Source: CAVIQK01 sp964613035 (GTDB lineage: Bacteria; Bacillota; Clostridia; Christensenellales; DTU072). Taken from it: a stretch of 29,043 nucleotides of DNA. This document shows positions 1 through 8,285 of this stretch, one piece after another. Location of the stretch: positions 1 to 29,043 of the forward strand of contig CAZTFQ010000018.1 of NCBI GenBank assembly GCA_964613035.1. Direction: 5' to 3'. A model generated the notes under the pieces. The model did not search any database. It saw only the letters and a program-made list of their open reading frames with translations, and was not told the DNA's origin. The position numbers and the translations under genes are program-made. Numbering within the stretch: position 1 is the stretch's first letter; each line of letters opens with the position of its first letter.

Positions 1-53
<53 letters not shown>

Positions 54-78
54 TTCAAACTATGATCTAGACATAGTT

Positions 79-108
79 TTTACGACAATCGATAATTAAC
101 ACTATAAG
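79..108 (+). promoter_or_regulatory. possible weak sigma-70 promoter upstream of the surface protein gene
   Basis: TTTACG (79-84), an 18-base spacer and TATAAG (103-108). Its -10 box touches the first base of the 108-142 hairpin, so a start near 115 would fall inside that hairpin. This is a weak match and is offered only because no better promoter is seen before the gene at 178. Confidence 0.25.
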
Positions 109-142
109 CCGTGTCGGCGTTATTCACCGACGCGGCTTTTTA
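108..142 (+). terminator. rho-independent terminator of an upstream gene
   Basis: Ten-base stem GCCGTGTCGG / CCGACGCGGC with one G-U pair, a nine-base loop, then TTTTT at 137-141. It implies a forward transcription unit that ends at or just after the CAGA tract. It lies only 36 bases before the next start codon and could instead act as a leader hairpin. Confidence 0.75.
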
Positions 143-177
143 TATGCAATTTTTACATAAAAACGGAGGTATACGAG

Positions 178-2961
178 ATGAAAATTAACAAACGCGTTTT
201 GATTCCGACGGTCATTTTCGCTATATGTGCGATACTTGCGACCGTTCTCGGGCTGATTTTCGCTCCCGACGACGGCTGTAAGGAACACACTCCGAGCGAG
301 TGGATAGTCGACAATGCGGCTACGTGTACGAATGACGGCAGTCAGCACAAAGAATGTACCGTCTGCGGCGAGACGCTCGAGACTAAGACCATCGCGGCGC
401 TCGGGCACAACGTCGTTAATCACAAAGCACAGCTCCCTACTTGCACCGACTTAGGCTGGGACTCATACGTCACGTGTGCACGCGAGGGATGCGCTTACAC
501 TACATACGTAGAAAAGCCTGCTCTTAATCACAACTGGTCTACCGAATGGACCACGGACGATACGGGGCATTGGCACGTCTGCGAGAACGACGGTTGCGAC
601 GCCAAAAGCAATGAAGCGTCCCACTCCGTCTCTCCCGACGCACACAATTGCGGGATATGCAATCACGTCCTTTCGACCTGCGTCGACGAAGACAACGACC
701 ATAACTGTGATATCTGCGGTGCAGTGTTAACTCGATGTGCAGACAATAACAATGACCATAACTGTGACATTTGCGGTGCGGTTTTGAGTCAGTGTAAGGA
801 TGATAACAACGACCATAACTGTGACATTTGTGATGCAGAGTTAAGTCAATGTGCAGACAATGACAGTGACCACAACTGTGATATTTGTGGTGCGGTGTTA
901 ACTCAATGTAAGGATGATAACAACGACCATAACTGCGACATTTGTGGTGCAGAGTTAAGTCAATGTGCAGACAATGACAACGACCATAACTGCGACATTT
1001 GTGGTGCAGAGTTAAGTCAATGTGCAGACAATAATAATGACCATAATTGTGATATCTGCGGTGCAGTATTAACTCAATGTGTAGACACTGACAACGACCA
1101 TAACTGTGATATCTGCGGTAAAGAGTTAAGTCAATGTAAAGATGACAACAACGACCATAACTGCGATATCTGTGGTGCCGAGTTAACTCAGTGTGCGGAC
1201 AATGACAACGACCATAATTGTGATATCTGCGGTGCAGTGTTAACTCGATGTGCCGACAATGACAATAACCATAATTGTGACATCTGCGGCAAAGAATTAA
1301 GTAAATGTGCAGACAATGACAATAACCATAATTGTGACGTCTGCGGTTCGGTATTAAGTCAGTGTGTAGATAATAACAACGACCACAATTGTGATATCTG
1401 CGGAGCGGTTTTGAGTCAGTGTCTGGACGAAAATCACGATCACAAATGCGACTTATGCGGAGAAGTATACAACGAGCATTCCTACGACGTCGTCAAAGGA
1501 TATACTTGGGCAGACGATTATTCTTGGTGCAAGGTTGAGCTGGAGTGCTCGTATTGCAATGCCGACGTCGAAGCTCATACATCGGAAATATCCGCTATCG
1601 TAAGTAATCAGGTCACTCAAAATCAGAGCTGCACTCAACCCGAATTGACGACTTATACGGCAACGTTTGATTTAAGTAGCTATAGCAACATAATTGCAAC
1701 CGTAGAAACTCAGACCGAAGTTGCCGAGACTAAGGAAGCCGCCTGCATAGACGACGATAACGATCACTATTGCGACAACTGCGGGACTAAAATCTCCGAG
1801 TGCGAATATGTAGACGGAATATGTAAGATATGCGACGCATACGATACGAGCGGCACCGAGAATATAAATTATTCTTACGACGCGACGACGGAGAGCTATT
1901 CCGTCACTCAATACAGCGGTGAAGATCCCGCGGTCAAGATCCCCTACTATTATGACGACGGAGAAAACGGTCTCCACACCGTAACCACGCTATCAGCAGG
2001 TGCTTTTGCAAGTAGCAACATAACGAGCATAATAATTCCCGCTAGCGTAAAAGTCGTCGATAATGCTGCTTTTTACGGTTGTGCAAGTTTAACAAATATA
2101 GTGATTCCCGACAACGTAACCGGCTTAGGCGAAAGTGCTTTTTTGAATTGCTCGGCACTGGAAAGCGTTACGTTAGGCTCAGGCATAACAAGTATAGGTC
2201 AACAGACCTTCATGTATTGCTCGGGACTTAAAAACGTCACATTCCTCGGCGATATAAAGAGTATCGACGCAAGAGCCTTTTTCAGTTGTAAGAGTCTGAC
2301 AAGCATCGATATTCCCGACAGCGTAACGAGCATCGGGGATAACTGTTTCATGTATTGCGACGCTCTCGAGACCGTTACGTTAGGCACGGGCATAACGAGT
2401 ATACCTAGTACACTCTTCGGTTTCTGTTCGAGTTTGGAAAGCGTCACTATCAAAGGCGTAATTACCGGTATAGGCGACTCGGCTTTCGTCGGTTGTACGT
2501 CCCTGACAAGCTTCACCATCCCCGACAGCGTAACCGATATCGACTCGAAGGCATTCGACGGTTGTACTCTATTGGAGAATATATCCGGCGGAAACGGAGT
2601 GGTAAGCGTCGGTAGCAATGTCGTCAACGACACTGCCTGGCTAAATAATCAAAACGGTGTGGCGTATATCGGCAAAGTAGCCTGCGATTATAGCGGGACC
2701 GATACTGATCCCGTAATCAAAGAAGGCACGATAGGCATCGCTACGCAAGCTTTCGATCATTCCTCAATCACAAGCATAACTATCGGAAAAGACGTCACGT
2801 ATATCAATTACCACGCTTTCCTATATTGCAAGTCGTTGACCACCTTCTATTACGAAGGCACTATGGATGAGTGGAACGCTATCGAAAAAGCGGGGGCTTG
2901 GCATGAAAACTGCGGCACTTCCAAGATCGTAATATGTACGGACGGAGAAATAAAGTTATAA
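178..2961 (+). CDS. membrane-anchored surface protein with Cys/Asp-rich tandem repeats and BspA-type LRRs
   Basis: A 927-residue surface protein, probably an adhesin; function not proven. Start chosen for GGAGG at 165-169, eight bases before ATG. Residues 5-28 form one hydrophobic segment after a basic N-terminus (signal anchor or uncleaved signal). Residues about 30-165 hold CxxCG-type elements such as ECTVCGE. Residues 168-433 are fourteen 19-residue repeats of the form CxDxDNDHNCDxCG plus five residues. A fifteenth copy stands alone at about 523. Residues about 600-880 are BspA-type leucine-rich repeats (LRR_5) with the recurring pattern AFxxCxSLTSxxIPDSVTSI. The C-terminal FYYEGTMDEW motif is typical of the end of such LRR proteins. 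No LPXTG motif or C-terminal membrane segment is present, so attachment must be N-terminal. The gene is monocistronic, with a strong terminator after it. The leucine-rich-repeat call is firm; the ligand is unknown. Confidence 0.85.
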   Translation: MKINKRVLIPTVIFAICAILATVLGLIFAPDDGCKEHTPSEWIVDNAATCTNDGSQHKECTVCGETLETKTIAALGHNVVNHKAQLPTCTDLGWDSYVTCAREGCAYTTYVEKPALNHNWSTEWTTDDTGHWHVCENDGCDAKSNEASHSVSPDAHNCGICNHVLSTCVDEDNDHNCDICGAVLTRCADNNNDHNCDICGAVLSQCKDDNNDHNCDICDAELSQCADNDSDHNCDICGAVLTQCKDDNNDHNCDICGAELSQCADNDNDHNCDICGAELSQCADNNNDHNCDICGAVLTQCVDTDNDHNCDICGKELSQCKDDNNDHNCDICGAELTQCADNDNDHNCDICGAVLTRCADNDNNHNCDICGKELSKCADNDNNHNCDVCGSVLSQCVDNNNDHNCDICGAVLSQCLDENHDHKCDLCGEVYNEHSYDVVKGYTWADDYSWCKVELECSYCNADVEAHTSEISAIVSNQVTQNQSCTQPELTTYTATFDLSSYSNIIATVETQTEVAETKEAACIDDDNDHYCDNCGTKISECEYVDGICKICDAYDTSGTENINYSYDATTESYSVTQYSGEDPAVKIPYYYDDGENGLHTVTTLSAGAFASSNITSIIIPASVKVVDNAAFYGCASLTNIVIPDNVTGLGESAFLNCSALESVTLGSGITSIGQQTFMYCSGLKNVTFLGDIKSIDARAFFSCKSLTSIDIPDSVTSIGDNCFMYCDALETVTLGTGITSIPSTLFGFCSSLESVTIKGVITGIGDSAFVGCTSLTSFTIPDSVTDIDSKAFDGCTLLENISGGNGVVSVGSNVVNDTAWLNNQNGVAYIGKVACDYSGTDTDPVIKEGTIGIATQAFDHSSITSITIGKDVTYINYHAFLYCKSLTTFYYEGTMDEWNAIEKAGAWHENCGTSKIVICTDGEIKL
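679..1476 (+). repeat. fourteen tandem 57-bp coding repeats
   Basis: In-frame 57-base units, each encoding 19 residues with Cys at unit positions 1, 10 and 13, His at 8, and Asp/Asn at 3, 5 and 7. Some neighbours (for example units 5 and 6) are almost identical in DNA, while others differ by silent changes. That pattern fits repeated expansion and contraction. The repeats favour TGT, AAT and TTA codons more than the rest of the gene. Confidence 0.95.
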
Positions 2962-2985
2962 AACAACAAGTCGATTATACGTAAG

Positions 2986-3018
2986 AGAAAAAACGTCGTT
3001 TTTACGGCGTTTTTTCTT
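2986..3018 (+). terminator. rho-independent terminator after the LRR surface protein
   Basis: A 13-base stem, AGAAAAAACGTCG / CGGCGTTTTTTCT with one G-U pair, and a six-base loop TTTTTA. The descending arm supplies the T run. It lies 25 bases after the stop codon. Confidence 0.85.
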
Positions 3019-3069
3019 AAAGCTCGAACTCTTTTCAAACGTCCTATAAGGACGCGCGAAATATTTCTC

Positions 3070-3098
3070 TTGCAATTAAAAGGATATACGGATATAAT
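3070..3098 (+). promoter_or_regulatory. sigma-70 promoter placing transcription start at the ATG of the next gene
   Basis: TTGCAA (3070-3075), a 17-base spacer and perfect TATAAT (3093-3098). The predicted start is about 3105, only 2 to 4 bases before ATG 3108. There is no room for a ribosome binding site. AAAAGG at 3078-3083 lies upstream of the predicted start and too far from the ATG. Confidence 0.75.
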
Positions 3099-3107
3099 AA
3101 ATATATT

Positions 3108-3941
3108 ATGAAGTACATAAAACTTGTTCTGGAATATCTAATCAAATTCGAAAAGGGTCGGAGATTTTTCCTGACCGCGCTGGTAGCGTTGCCTTTTGCC
3201 GTACTGGCGGCTTTTGCTCTGCCACTCGACGTATACTTCGGGTGGTTTCTCGGGCACGAGGGGCAATACGAATCTTTCGGCACTCTCATCGAGTCGCAGC
3301 TGGCAGGATTCAACGTATACTTTTTCCTCGGGACGATCGCGGCGGCTATATTGACCGTGGCGTCGATAACGGGGATGCACAACTTCTGTCTGCGGACGGG
3401 GAAATTCCGTATAGGAAATCTTCTGAAGGGTATCAACGACAACTTCAAGGCATCCTTACAAGTGACGCTATACATTATGGCGATACTTGTCATAGGGAGT
3501 CTGGTGACGGCGTTCTTCGTATATCCGATAGGGCTCATCGAGGTATCGTGGCTGGTCAAGACGCTGAGCATAATACTGGTGCTCGTATTCGGCGGGATGC
3601 TTACGGTAATCATCACCAACTTCATCCTCTTCATGCCGATAATGACCTACAACGGGACGAGTTTTTTCAGAACGTTTTCGTTGTCGATAGAAAAGACTCA
3701 ACAGGCGTCCTTTAAGAAGCTGTTCTTCGCCGTACTGACGTCGGTGGGGGCGGTGTTCTTAATCGGTTTCGTCTCGGGTCTCATCAAAAACAGGATAGCG
3801 GGTATCGTGCTGTCGATCGTCGCGTACGATCTGGTCGCCGTATATCTCATCACTCTCTCCGTCCTGACGTACTTCGACGTAGAAGGACTGGAGCGCGAAG
3901 ACTCACCCAGAGAATACAGATATAAAAAATACGAACAATGA
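3108..3941 (+). CDS. six-segment integral membrane protein of unknown function
   Basis: A 277-residue polytopic membrane protein; I do not recognise the family. Hydrophobic segments are at about 20-42, 68-90, 117-144, 149-178, 205-226 and 230-256, followed by a charged tail rich in Glu, Arg, Lys and Tyr. No catalytic motif is visible. Its last segment ends in YFDVEG, and the downstream protein ends its last segment in YCDVYK, so the two may be distant paralogues. The overall style recalls multi-pass families such as DUF975 or YciC, but that is only a resemblance. ATG 3108 is the only reasonable start, as no in-frame GTG, TTG or ATG with a ribosome site follows closely. It has no Shine-Dalgarno sequence and probably a leaderless mRNA. 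Its stop overlaps the next start by four bases (ATGA), so the two products are probably made together. Confidence 0.8.
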   Translation: MKYIKLVLEYLIKFEKGRRFFLTALVALPFAVLAAFALPLDVYFGWFLGHEGQYESFGTLIESQLAGFNVYFFLGTIAAAILTVASITGMHNFCLRTGKFRIGNLLKGINDNFKASLQVTLYIMAILVIGSLVTAFFVYPIGLIEVSWLVKTLSIILVLVFGGMLTVIITNFILFMPIMTYNGTSFFRTFSLSIEKTQQASFKKLFFAVLTSVGAVFLIGFVSGLIKNRIAGIVLSIVAYDLVAVYLITLSVLTYFDVEGLEREDSPREYRYKKYEQ

Positions 3942-4831
3942 ACGCAAAAAATTCCTTTTCCATAACCGCAAGAAACGTCCGACTCAGCTTCAAGCTGATC
4001 CTATTCGTAACGGTACTGAGCATCATAGTGCTGGCGGTGCTTATAAGCGTATTCACGCCGCTATTCAACGAGATGAAAGACTTCTTGGAAAACGACGGGC
4101 TTTCTCTTCAGAACGTATCCTGGTCGCAGATAATCGAGACGTTGCTCACTAATTTCTCGGACTTTTTCGAGCAAAACCGCTCCGATCTACTGACCGCCAT
4201 CGGGTACACGTATCTGGTCATATTCATCGCAAGAATGCTGATATCGGCTACTTTGATGCCTACCGCGTACATTATAGGCAATCAGATGAAGACCAACTTC
4301 ACGGAAAACTTCGTCCCGGCATTCATCGTGACGCTCAAGAAGTCGTTGTTGTACTCCCTATTGTCGTCTTTAATCGTGCTGATACTGGACGTACCTTTTT
4401 CTATACTGGTGCTGTATCTTATTACGCTACTCTTCCCGGTGATGTCCGTTTTCGCGGTGACGTCGGGGCTCGTTTTGATGATAGTGTATCTGAGCATCAG
4501 GATGACGATCACCTGTCAGTGGCTACCTCATATGATAATCGGAAAACTTTCCCTTCTGCCCGCGCTGAAAAAGACTCTGTCAGACCTACCCAAGACTTTC
4601 ACCAAAAGCGTCATCGGCGTTGGCGGAATCGTCGCGATAACTCTCGTTTTGATACTGACCACCGCCGTACCGACTCTCTTCATCGGACCCATAATCGTAA
4701 TTCCGCTGATGATAATTATGTTGACGTCGTTTTCTATGGTCGTGTATTGCGACGTATATAAACAGAACTATTTTTACGACGCCAGAAATATAGTCATCAA
4801 CGAAATAGTCGAAGAGAGCGACGCCGATTAA
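3938..4831 (+). CDS. integral membrane protein of unknown function, coupled partner of the preceding gene
   Basis: A 297-residue polytopic membrane protein of unrecognised family. Hydrophobic segments are at about 19-40, 86-114, 137-160, 161-187, 224-247 and 249-272. A long extracytoplasmic or cytoplasmic loop (about 41-85) is rich in Asp, Glu, Asn and Phe, and the tail is acidic (VEESDAD). The start ATG overlaps the upstream TGA (ATGA at 3938-3941), which indicates termination-reinitiation coupling. Similar length, segment number and the aromatic-Asp-Val motif after the last segment suggest a heteromeric pair. A bidirectional terminator follows, so the two form a complete two-gene operon. 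No substrate can be inferred. Confidence 0.8.
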   Translation: MNAKNSFSITARNVRLSFKLILFVTVLSIIVLAVLISVFTPLFNEMKDFLENDGLSLQNVSWSQIIETLLTNFSDFFEQNRSDLLTAIGYTYLVIFIARMLISATLMPTAYIIGNQMKTNFTENFVPAFIVTLKKSLLYSLLSSLIVLILDVPFSILVLYLITLLFPVMSVFAVTSGLVLMIVYLSIRMTITCQWLPHMIIGKLSLLPALKKTLSDLPKTFTKSVIGVGGIVAITLVLILTTAVPTLFIGPIIVIPLMIIMLTSFSMVVYCDVYKQNYFYDARNIVINEIVEESDAD

Positions 4832-4851
4832 AACATAACGTATCGATATAA

Positions 4852-4884
4852 AAAAACACGACACAGAATAAGTGCCGTGTTTTT
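4852..4884. terminator. bidirectional terminator between convergent genes
   Basis: Nine-base stem AAAAACACG / CGTGTTTTT, extended by three more pairs past one A-C mismatch, with an AGAATAA loop. T runs follow on both strands. It closes the membrane-protein operon on the plus strand and valS on the minus strand. Confidence 0.85.
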
Positions 4885-4907
4885 CTTATTATATATACTA
4901 TTAACCG

Positions 4908-7529
4908 TTACAGTGCCGCAAGCTTTGACTTAAGATTCTCGAGAAGAGCCTTATTGTTGACGAGCTTTTCCTTTTCTTGTTCTACAAGATGCGCGGGGGC
5001 TTTTGCAAGGAAGCCGGGGTTGTTGAGCATACCGTTGCCTCTTGCTATCTCTCCCTCGAGTCTCTTGATATCCTTGGCGATACGGGCCTTTTCCGCTTCG
5101 TAATCGACCAATTCTCCGAGAGGCATATAAATTTCCGCTCCGTCTATTATGACGGAAGAGAGTTTGTCTATTCCGATGGATTCTTTGTTTTCTACGAGAC
5201 GCACGGAAGATACCGAAGCGAGTTTTTTAATGTTTTCTTCGTTTTCTTCGATATACTTTTTATCTAAGTCGGTCACGAGGAAGAGCTCGGGCTTTTTGGA
5301 GGGGTCTACGTTCATCTCGGATCTCGTGGCTCTTATCTGACGGATGACGGACATAATCAGCTCGAACTTGTCCGCTTCTTCCGAGTAATCGGCGAAGTCT
5401 TCCGCAGCGGGATATTTCTCCAGCATCAGAGGGGAAGTTTCGCCCAATTCGTGCCAAAGTTTTTCCGTAACGAAAGGTACGAAGGGGTGCATCAGCTTCA
5501 AGATAGTCTTGAGGACGTAAGAGAGCGCGGAGGCGGCGTTGAGTTTATCGTCATCGTCGGAGCCGTAGAGCGCGGGTTTGGACAGCTCTATATACCAGTC
5601 GCAGAAGTCCGACCAGACGAAGTCGTAGAGCTTGGAGGAAGCGAGACCTATCTCGTATTTATCCAGATTGCGATTGACTTCCGCGGTGACGTCCTGCATT
5701 TTCTTAATAATCCATTTATCCTTGGCGGAGAGACGGATATCGTCAGGCTGAAGGAGTTGTTTTCCTTCTACGTTGAGGCTGACGAAGCGGGAAGCGTTCC
5801 AGAGCTTGTTCATAAAGTTACGCGCGGACTCTATTCTCTCTTCCTGATAGCGGATATCGCCGCCGGGCGCAACGCCCGTCATGAGCGAGAATCTGAGGCT
5901 GTCCGCGCCGTACTTCTCGATGACAACCAGAGGATCTACGCCGTTGCCGAGGGACTTGGACATTTTTCTACCCTGAGAATCTCTTACTATGCCGTGGATG
6001 AGAACCTCGGAGAACGGAGCTTTGTCCATATGTTTGACGCCCGAGAAAATCATTCTGGCTACCCAGAAGAAGATTATGTCGTAAGCGGTGACGAGGACGT
6101 TGGTGGGATAAAAATATTCGAGGTCTTCCGTTTTTTCGGGGTATCCGAGGGTAGAAAACGGCCATAGAGCCGAAGAGAACCACGTATCGAGGACGTCTTC
6201 GTCCTGATGAAAATGCGTGCAACCGCACTTGGGACATACGGAAGGCATATCGGCGGCGACGACCATCTCGCCGCATTCTTCGCAATAATACGCAGGAATA
6301 CGGTGTCCCCACCAGAGCTGACGGGATATACACCAGTCTTTAATATTCTCCATCCAATTGAAATAGATCTTGGAGAATCTATCGGGAATGAAGCGGGTGG
6401 TGCCGTCTTTGACCACCTCTATGGCGGGCTTGGCAAGAGGCTCCATTCTGACGAACCATTGCTTGGATACGATAGGTTCTACGACGGAAGAACAACGATA
6501 GCACTGACCTACGTTGTGGGTGTAGTCCTCGATTTTTTCCATATAACCGCCTGCGGTGAGGTCTTCCACGATGCGCTTTCTCGCCTCGTCGCGGTCGAGT
6601 CCCGCGTAAATACCGGCGTTTTCGTTCATCACGCCGCCGTCGTCCATAACTCTGATGACCTCTAGGTTGTGTCTGAGACCTACTTCGAAGTCGTTGGGGT
6701 CGTGAGCGGGGGTTATTTTAACCGCGCCCGTACCGAAGCCTATCTCGACGTATTCGTCGGCGACGATCGGAATCTCTCTGTTAACCAAGGGGAGGATGAG
6801 CGTTTTTCCGACTTTGCCGAAATATTTTTCGTCGTCGGGGTTGACAGCTACGGCGGTGTCGCCGAGCATAGTCTCGGGTCTGGTGGTGGCTACTACGATA
6901 TATCCCGAGCCGTCCGCATAGGGGTAGCGGATATGCCAGAGGTGGGACGCCTTTTCTTCATACTCAACTTCCGCGTCGGACAGAGCCGTCTTACAACCGG
7001 GGCACCAGTTAATGATACGGTCGCCTCTATAGATAAGCCCCTCGTTGTAGAGTTTGATGAAGACTTCTTTGACTGCCTTAGAACATCTCTCGTCCATGGT
7101 GAAAGCTTCTCTCGACCAATCGCAGGAGGAGCCCAGTTTTCTAAGCTGACGGACTATTCTGCCGCCGTACTGCTTTTTCCAATCGAAGGCTCTCTTGAGG
7201 AACTCTTCTCTGCCGATGTCTCTCTTGGTCAAGCCTTCGTCGGCTTTAAGTTTCTCCACTATTTTGACTTCCGTCGCAATGGACGCGTGGTCCGTGCCGG
7301 GAAGCCAGAGTGCGGAATAGCCCTGCATTCTCTTATGTCTGATGATGACGTCCTGGACGGTCTCGTCCAGCGCGTGTCCCATATGCAGCTGCCCTGTGAT
7401 GTTGGGCGGGGGCATGACTATAGTGAAAGGCTTCTTGCTCTTGTCTACTTCCGCGCGGAAAAATCCGCCGTTTTCCCAATACTCATAAATTTCTTGCTCG
7501 TATGACGAGGGGTTGTAGGTCTTATCCAT
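4908..7529 (-). CDS. valS: valyl-tRNA synthetase
   Basis: An 873-residue class I aminoacyl-tRNA synthetase that charges tRNA-Val in the cytoplasm, at the usual length for the family. The HIGH motif appears as HMGH at residues 49-52 and the KMSKS motif at 522-526. The CP1 editing domain, which hydrolyses mischarged Thr-tRNA-Val, contains TTRPETMLGDTAVAV near 215-229. Metal-binding CxxC pairs are at 416/419 and 432/435, with further CxxC at 176/179 and 343/346. The last 70 or so residues form the expected coiled-coil tRNA-binding arm. TAAGGAG at 7534-7540 precedes the ATG by four bases. It lies 21 bases after the PgsA-like gene and is probably cotranscribed with it. No T-box leader is seen upstream, although clostridial valS genes often have one. 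Confidence 0.98.
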   Translation of the reverse strand: MDKTYNPSSYEQEIYEYWENGGFFRAEVDKSKKPFTIVMPPPNITGQLHMGHALDETVQDVIIRHKRMQGYSALWLPGTDHASIATEVKIVEKLKADEGLTKRDIGREEFLKRAFDWKKQYGGRIVRQLRKLGSSCDWSREAFTMDERCSKAVKEVFIKLYNEGLIYRGDRIINWCPGCKTALSDAEVEYEEKASHLWHIRYPYADGSGYIVVATTRPETMLGDTAVAVNPDDEKYFGKVGKTLILPLVNREIPIVADEYVEIGFGTGAVKITPAHDPNDFEVGLRHNLEVIRVMDDGGVMNENAGIYAGLDRDEARKRIVEDLTAGGYMEKIEDYTHNVGQCYRCSSVVEPIVSKQWFVRMEPLAKPAIEVVKDGTTRFIPDRFSKIYFNWMENIKDWCISRQLWWGHRIPAYYCEECGEMVVAADMPSVCPKCGCTHFHQDEDVLDTWFSSALWPFSTLGYPEKTEDLEYFYPTNVLVTAYDIIFFWVARMIFSGVKHMDKAPFSEVLIHGIVRDSQGRKMSKSLGNGVDPLVVIEKYGADSLRFSLMTGVAPGGDIRYQEERIESARNFMNKLWNASRFVSLNVEGKQLLQPDDIRLSAKDKWIIKKMQDVTAEVNRNLDKYEIGLASSKLYDFVWSDFCDWYIELSKPALYGSDDDDKLNAASALSYVLKTILKLMHPFVPFVTEKLWHELGETSPLMLEKYPAAEDFADYSEEADKFELIMSVIRQIRATRSEMNVDPSKKPELFLVTDLDKKYIEENEENIKKLASVSSVRLVENKESIGIDKLSSVIIDGAEIYMPLGELVDYEAEKARIAKDIKRLEGEIARGNGMLNNPGFLAKAPAHLVEQEKEKLVNNKALLENLKSKLAAL

Positions 7530-7550
7530 AATGCTCCTTATATTATCTTG

Positions 7551-8219
7551 TTATTCTTCCGTGTCGGGTTGATTATTAAGTTCTTGTTGCTCGGATTGGG
7601 GTTCCGAAGAAGACTCTTCGGTATCCCGAGCGGGTGATTTTTTCATTGATAGGTATACTCTGAAGTACATAACGAAGGCAAACGCGCCTATAGCCACGCC
7701 GATGCTTTCCACTATCCAGTCGAGGTAGAAAACGTACTCTGCCATAACGGGGTGGAAGAACGACAGGATGATGCCTATGGAGAGGAACCACATCGCTATT
7801 TTGCCGTATATTCTGGACGGGATGATGACGCCCTTCTTGAGTCCGTACGCGGCGAAAGCCATCTGAGTGAATTCTTTCACCGCAAGCGCGGCGGTTATCG
7901 CCCAGTGCATATATCCTATAATCGTCAGAGAAAGCAGCGCTGTGACGCACATAACTTTATCCGCGATGGGGTCGAGGACCTTACCGAGGTCGGAGACCTG
8001 ATTGAAGCGACGGGCTATATATCCGTCGAAGAGGTCCGTGGACGCGGCTGCGGCGAGCACTCCGAGACCTATATACACGTACAGGTCGTTGACGGTGCCC
8101 GAGGCGAAATCTTTGGCTCCTATTATCAGTCCCATATATACGGGCACGCACAGAAGTCTGATGAACGTGAGGACGTTAGGGATAGTCCAGATTCTTTTGT
8201 CGGGGTTATTGTTTTTCAT
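7551..8219 (-). CDS. pgsA: CDP-diacylglycerol--glycerol-3-phosphate 3-phosphatidyltransferase
   Basis: A 222-residue CDP-alcohol phosphatidyltransferase, an integral membrane enzyme that makes phosphatidylglycerol phosphate, precursor of phosphatidylglycerol and cardiolipin. The family motif D-x2-D-G-x2-A-R-x8-G-x3-D-x3-D is complete. Counting from the ATG at 8240, it uses D69, D72, G73, A76, R77, G86, D90 and D94 (subtract 7 for the start used here). Hydrophobic segments surround it, and the acidic, Gln/Ser-rich tail of about 30 residues is probably cytoplasmic. The start was moved from the ATG at 8240 to 8219 because GGAGGAG at 8223-8229 sits just before 8219, while 8240 has no ribosome site and coincides with the predicted transcription start. 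PgsA itself is the best guess; another CDP-alcohol transferase is possible. Confidence 0.9.
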   Translation of the reverse strand: MKNNNPDKRIWTIPNVLTFIRLLCVPVYMGLIIGAKDFASGTVNDLYVYIGLGVLAAAASTDLFDGYIARRFNQVSDLGKVLDPIADKVMCVTALLSLTIIGYMHWAITAALAVKEFTQMAFAAYGLKKGVIIPSRIYGKIAMWFLSIGIILSFFHPVMAEYVFYLDWIVESIGVAIGAFAFVMYFRVYLSMKKSPARDTEESSSEPQSEQQELNNQPDTEE

Positions 8220-8246
8220 ACGCTCCTCCGCGGTTTTCATAGATAT

Positions 8247-8275
8247 AATATAGTTAAAGGCAGAAAAAACCGCAA
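8247..8275 (-). promoter_or_regulatory. sigma-70 promoter for pgsA-valS
   Basis: On the minus strand: TTGCGG (8275-8270), a 17-base spacer and TATATT (8252-8247). The predicted start is about 8240, giving a short leader of about 20 bases that carries the GGAGGAG site. It lies in the 65-base gap after the 469-residue surface-protein gene. No terminator is seen in that gap. Confidence 0.65.
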
Positions 8276-8285
8276 GTTATTTTTA

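Noticed and set aside
679..1476. Regular 57-bp repeats considered as a CRISPR array
   Set aside because: The units are contiguous with no unique spacers, stay in frame, and encode a conserved 19-residue protein repeat.
3078..3083. AAAAGG as ribosome site for the gene at 3108
   Set aside because: It is 24 bases from the ATG and upstream of the -10 box, so it should not be in the mRNA.
6669..7505. Plus-strand open frame of 278 codons opposite valS
   Set aside because: A shadow of the valS coding strand. The minus-strand product carries all valyl-tRNA synthetase motifs.
8241..8285. Terminator after the 469-residue surface protein gene
   Set aside because: On the minus strand only a four-pair GCGG/CTGC stem is possible and it is not followed by a T run.
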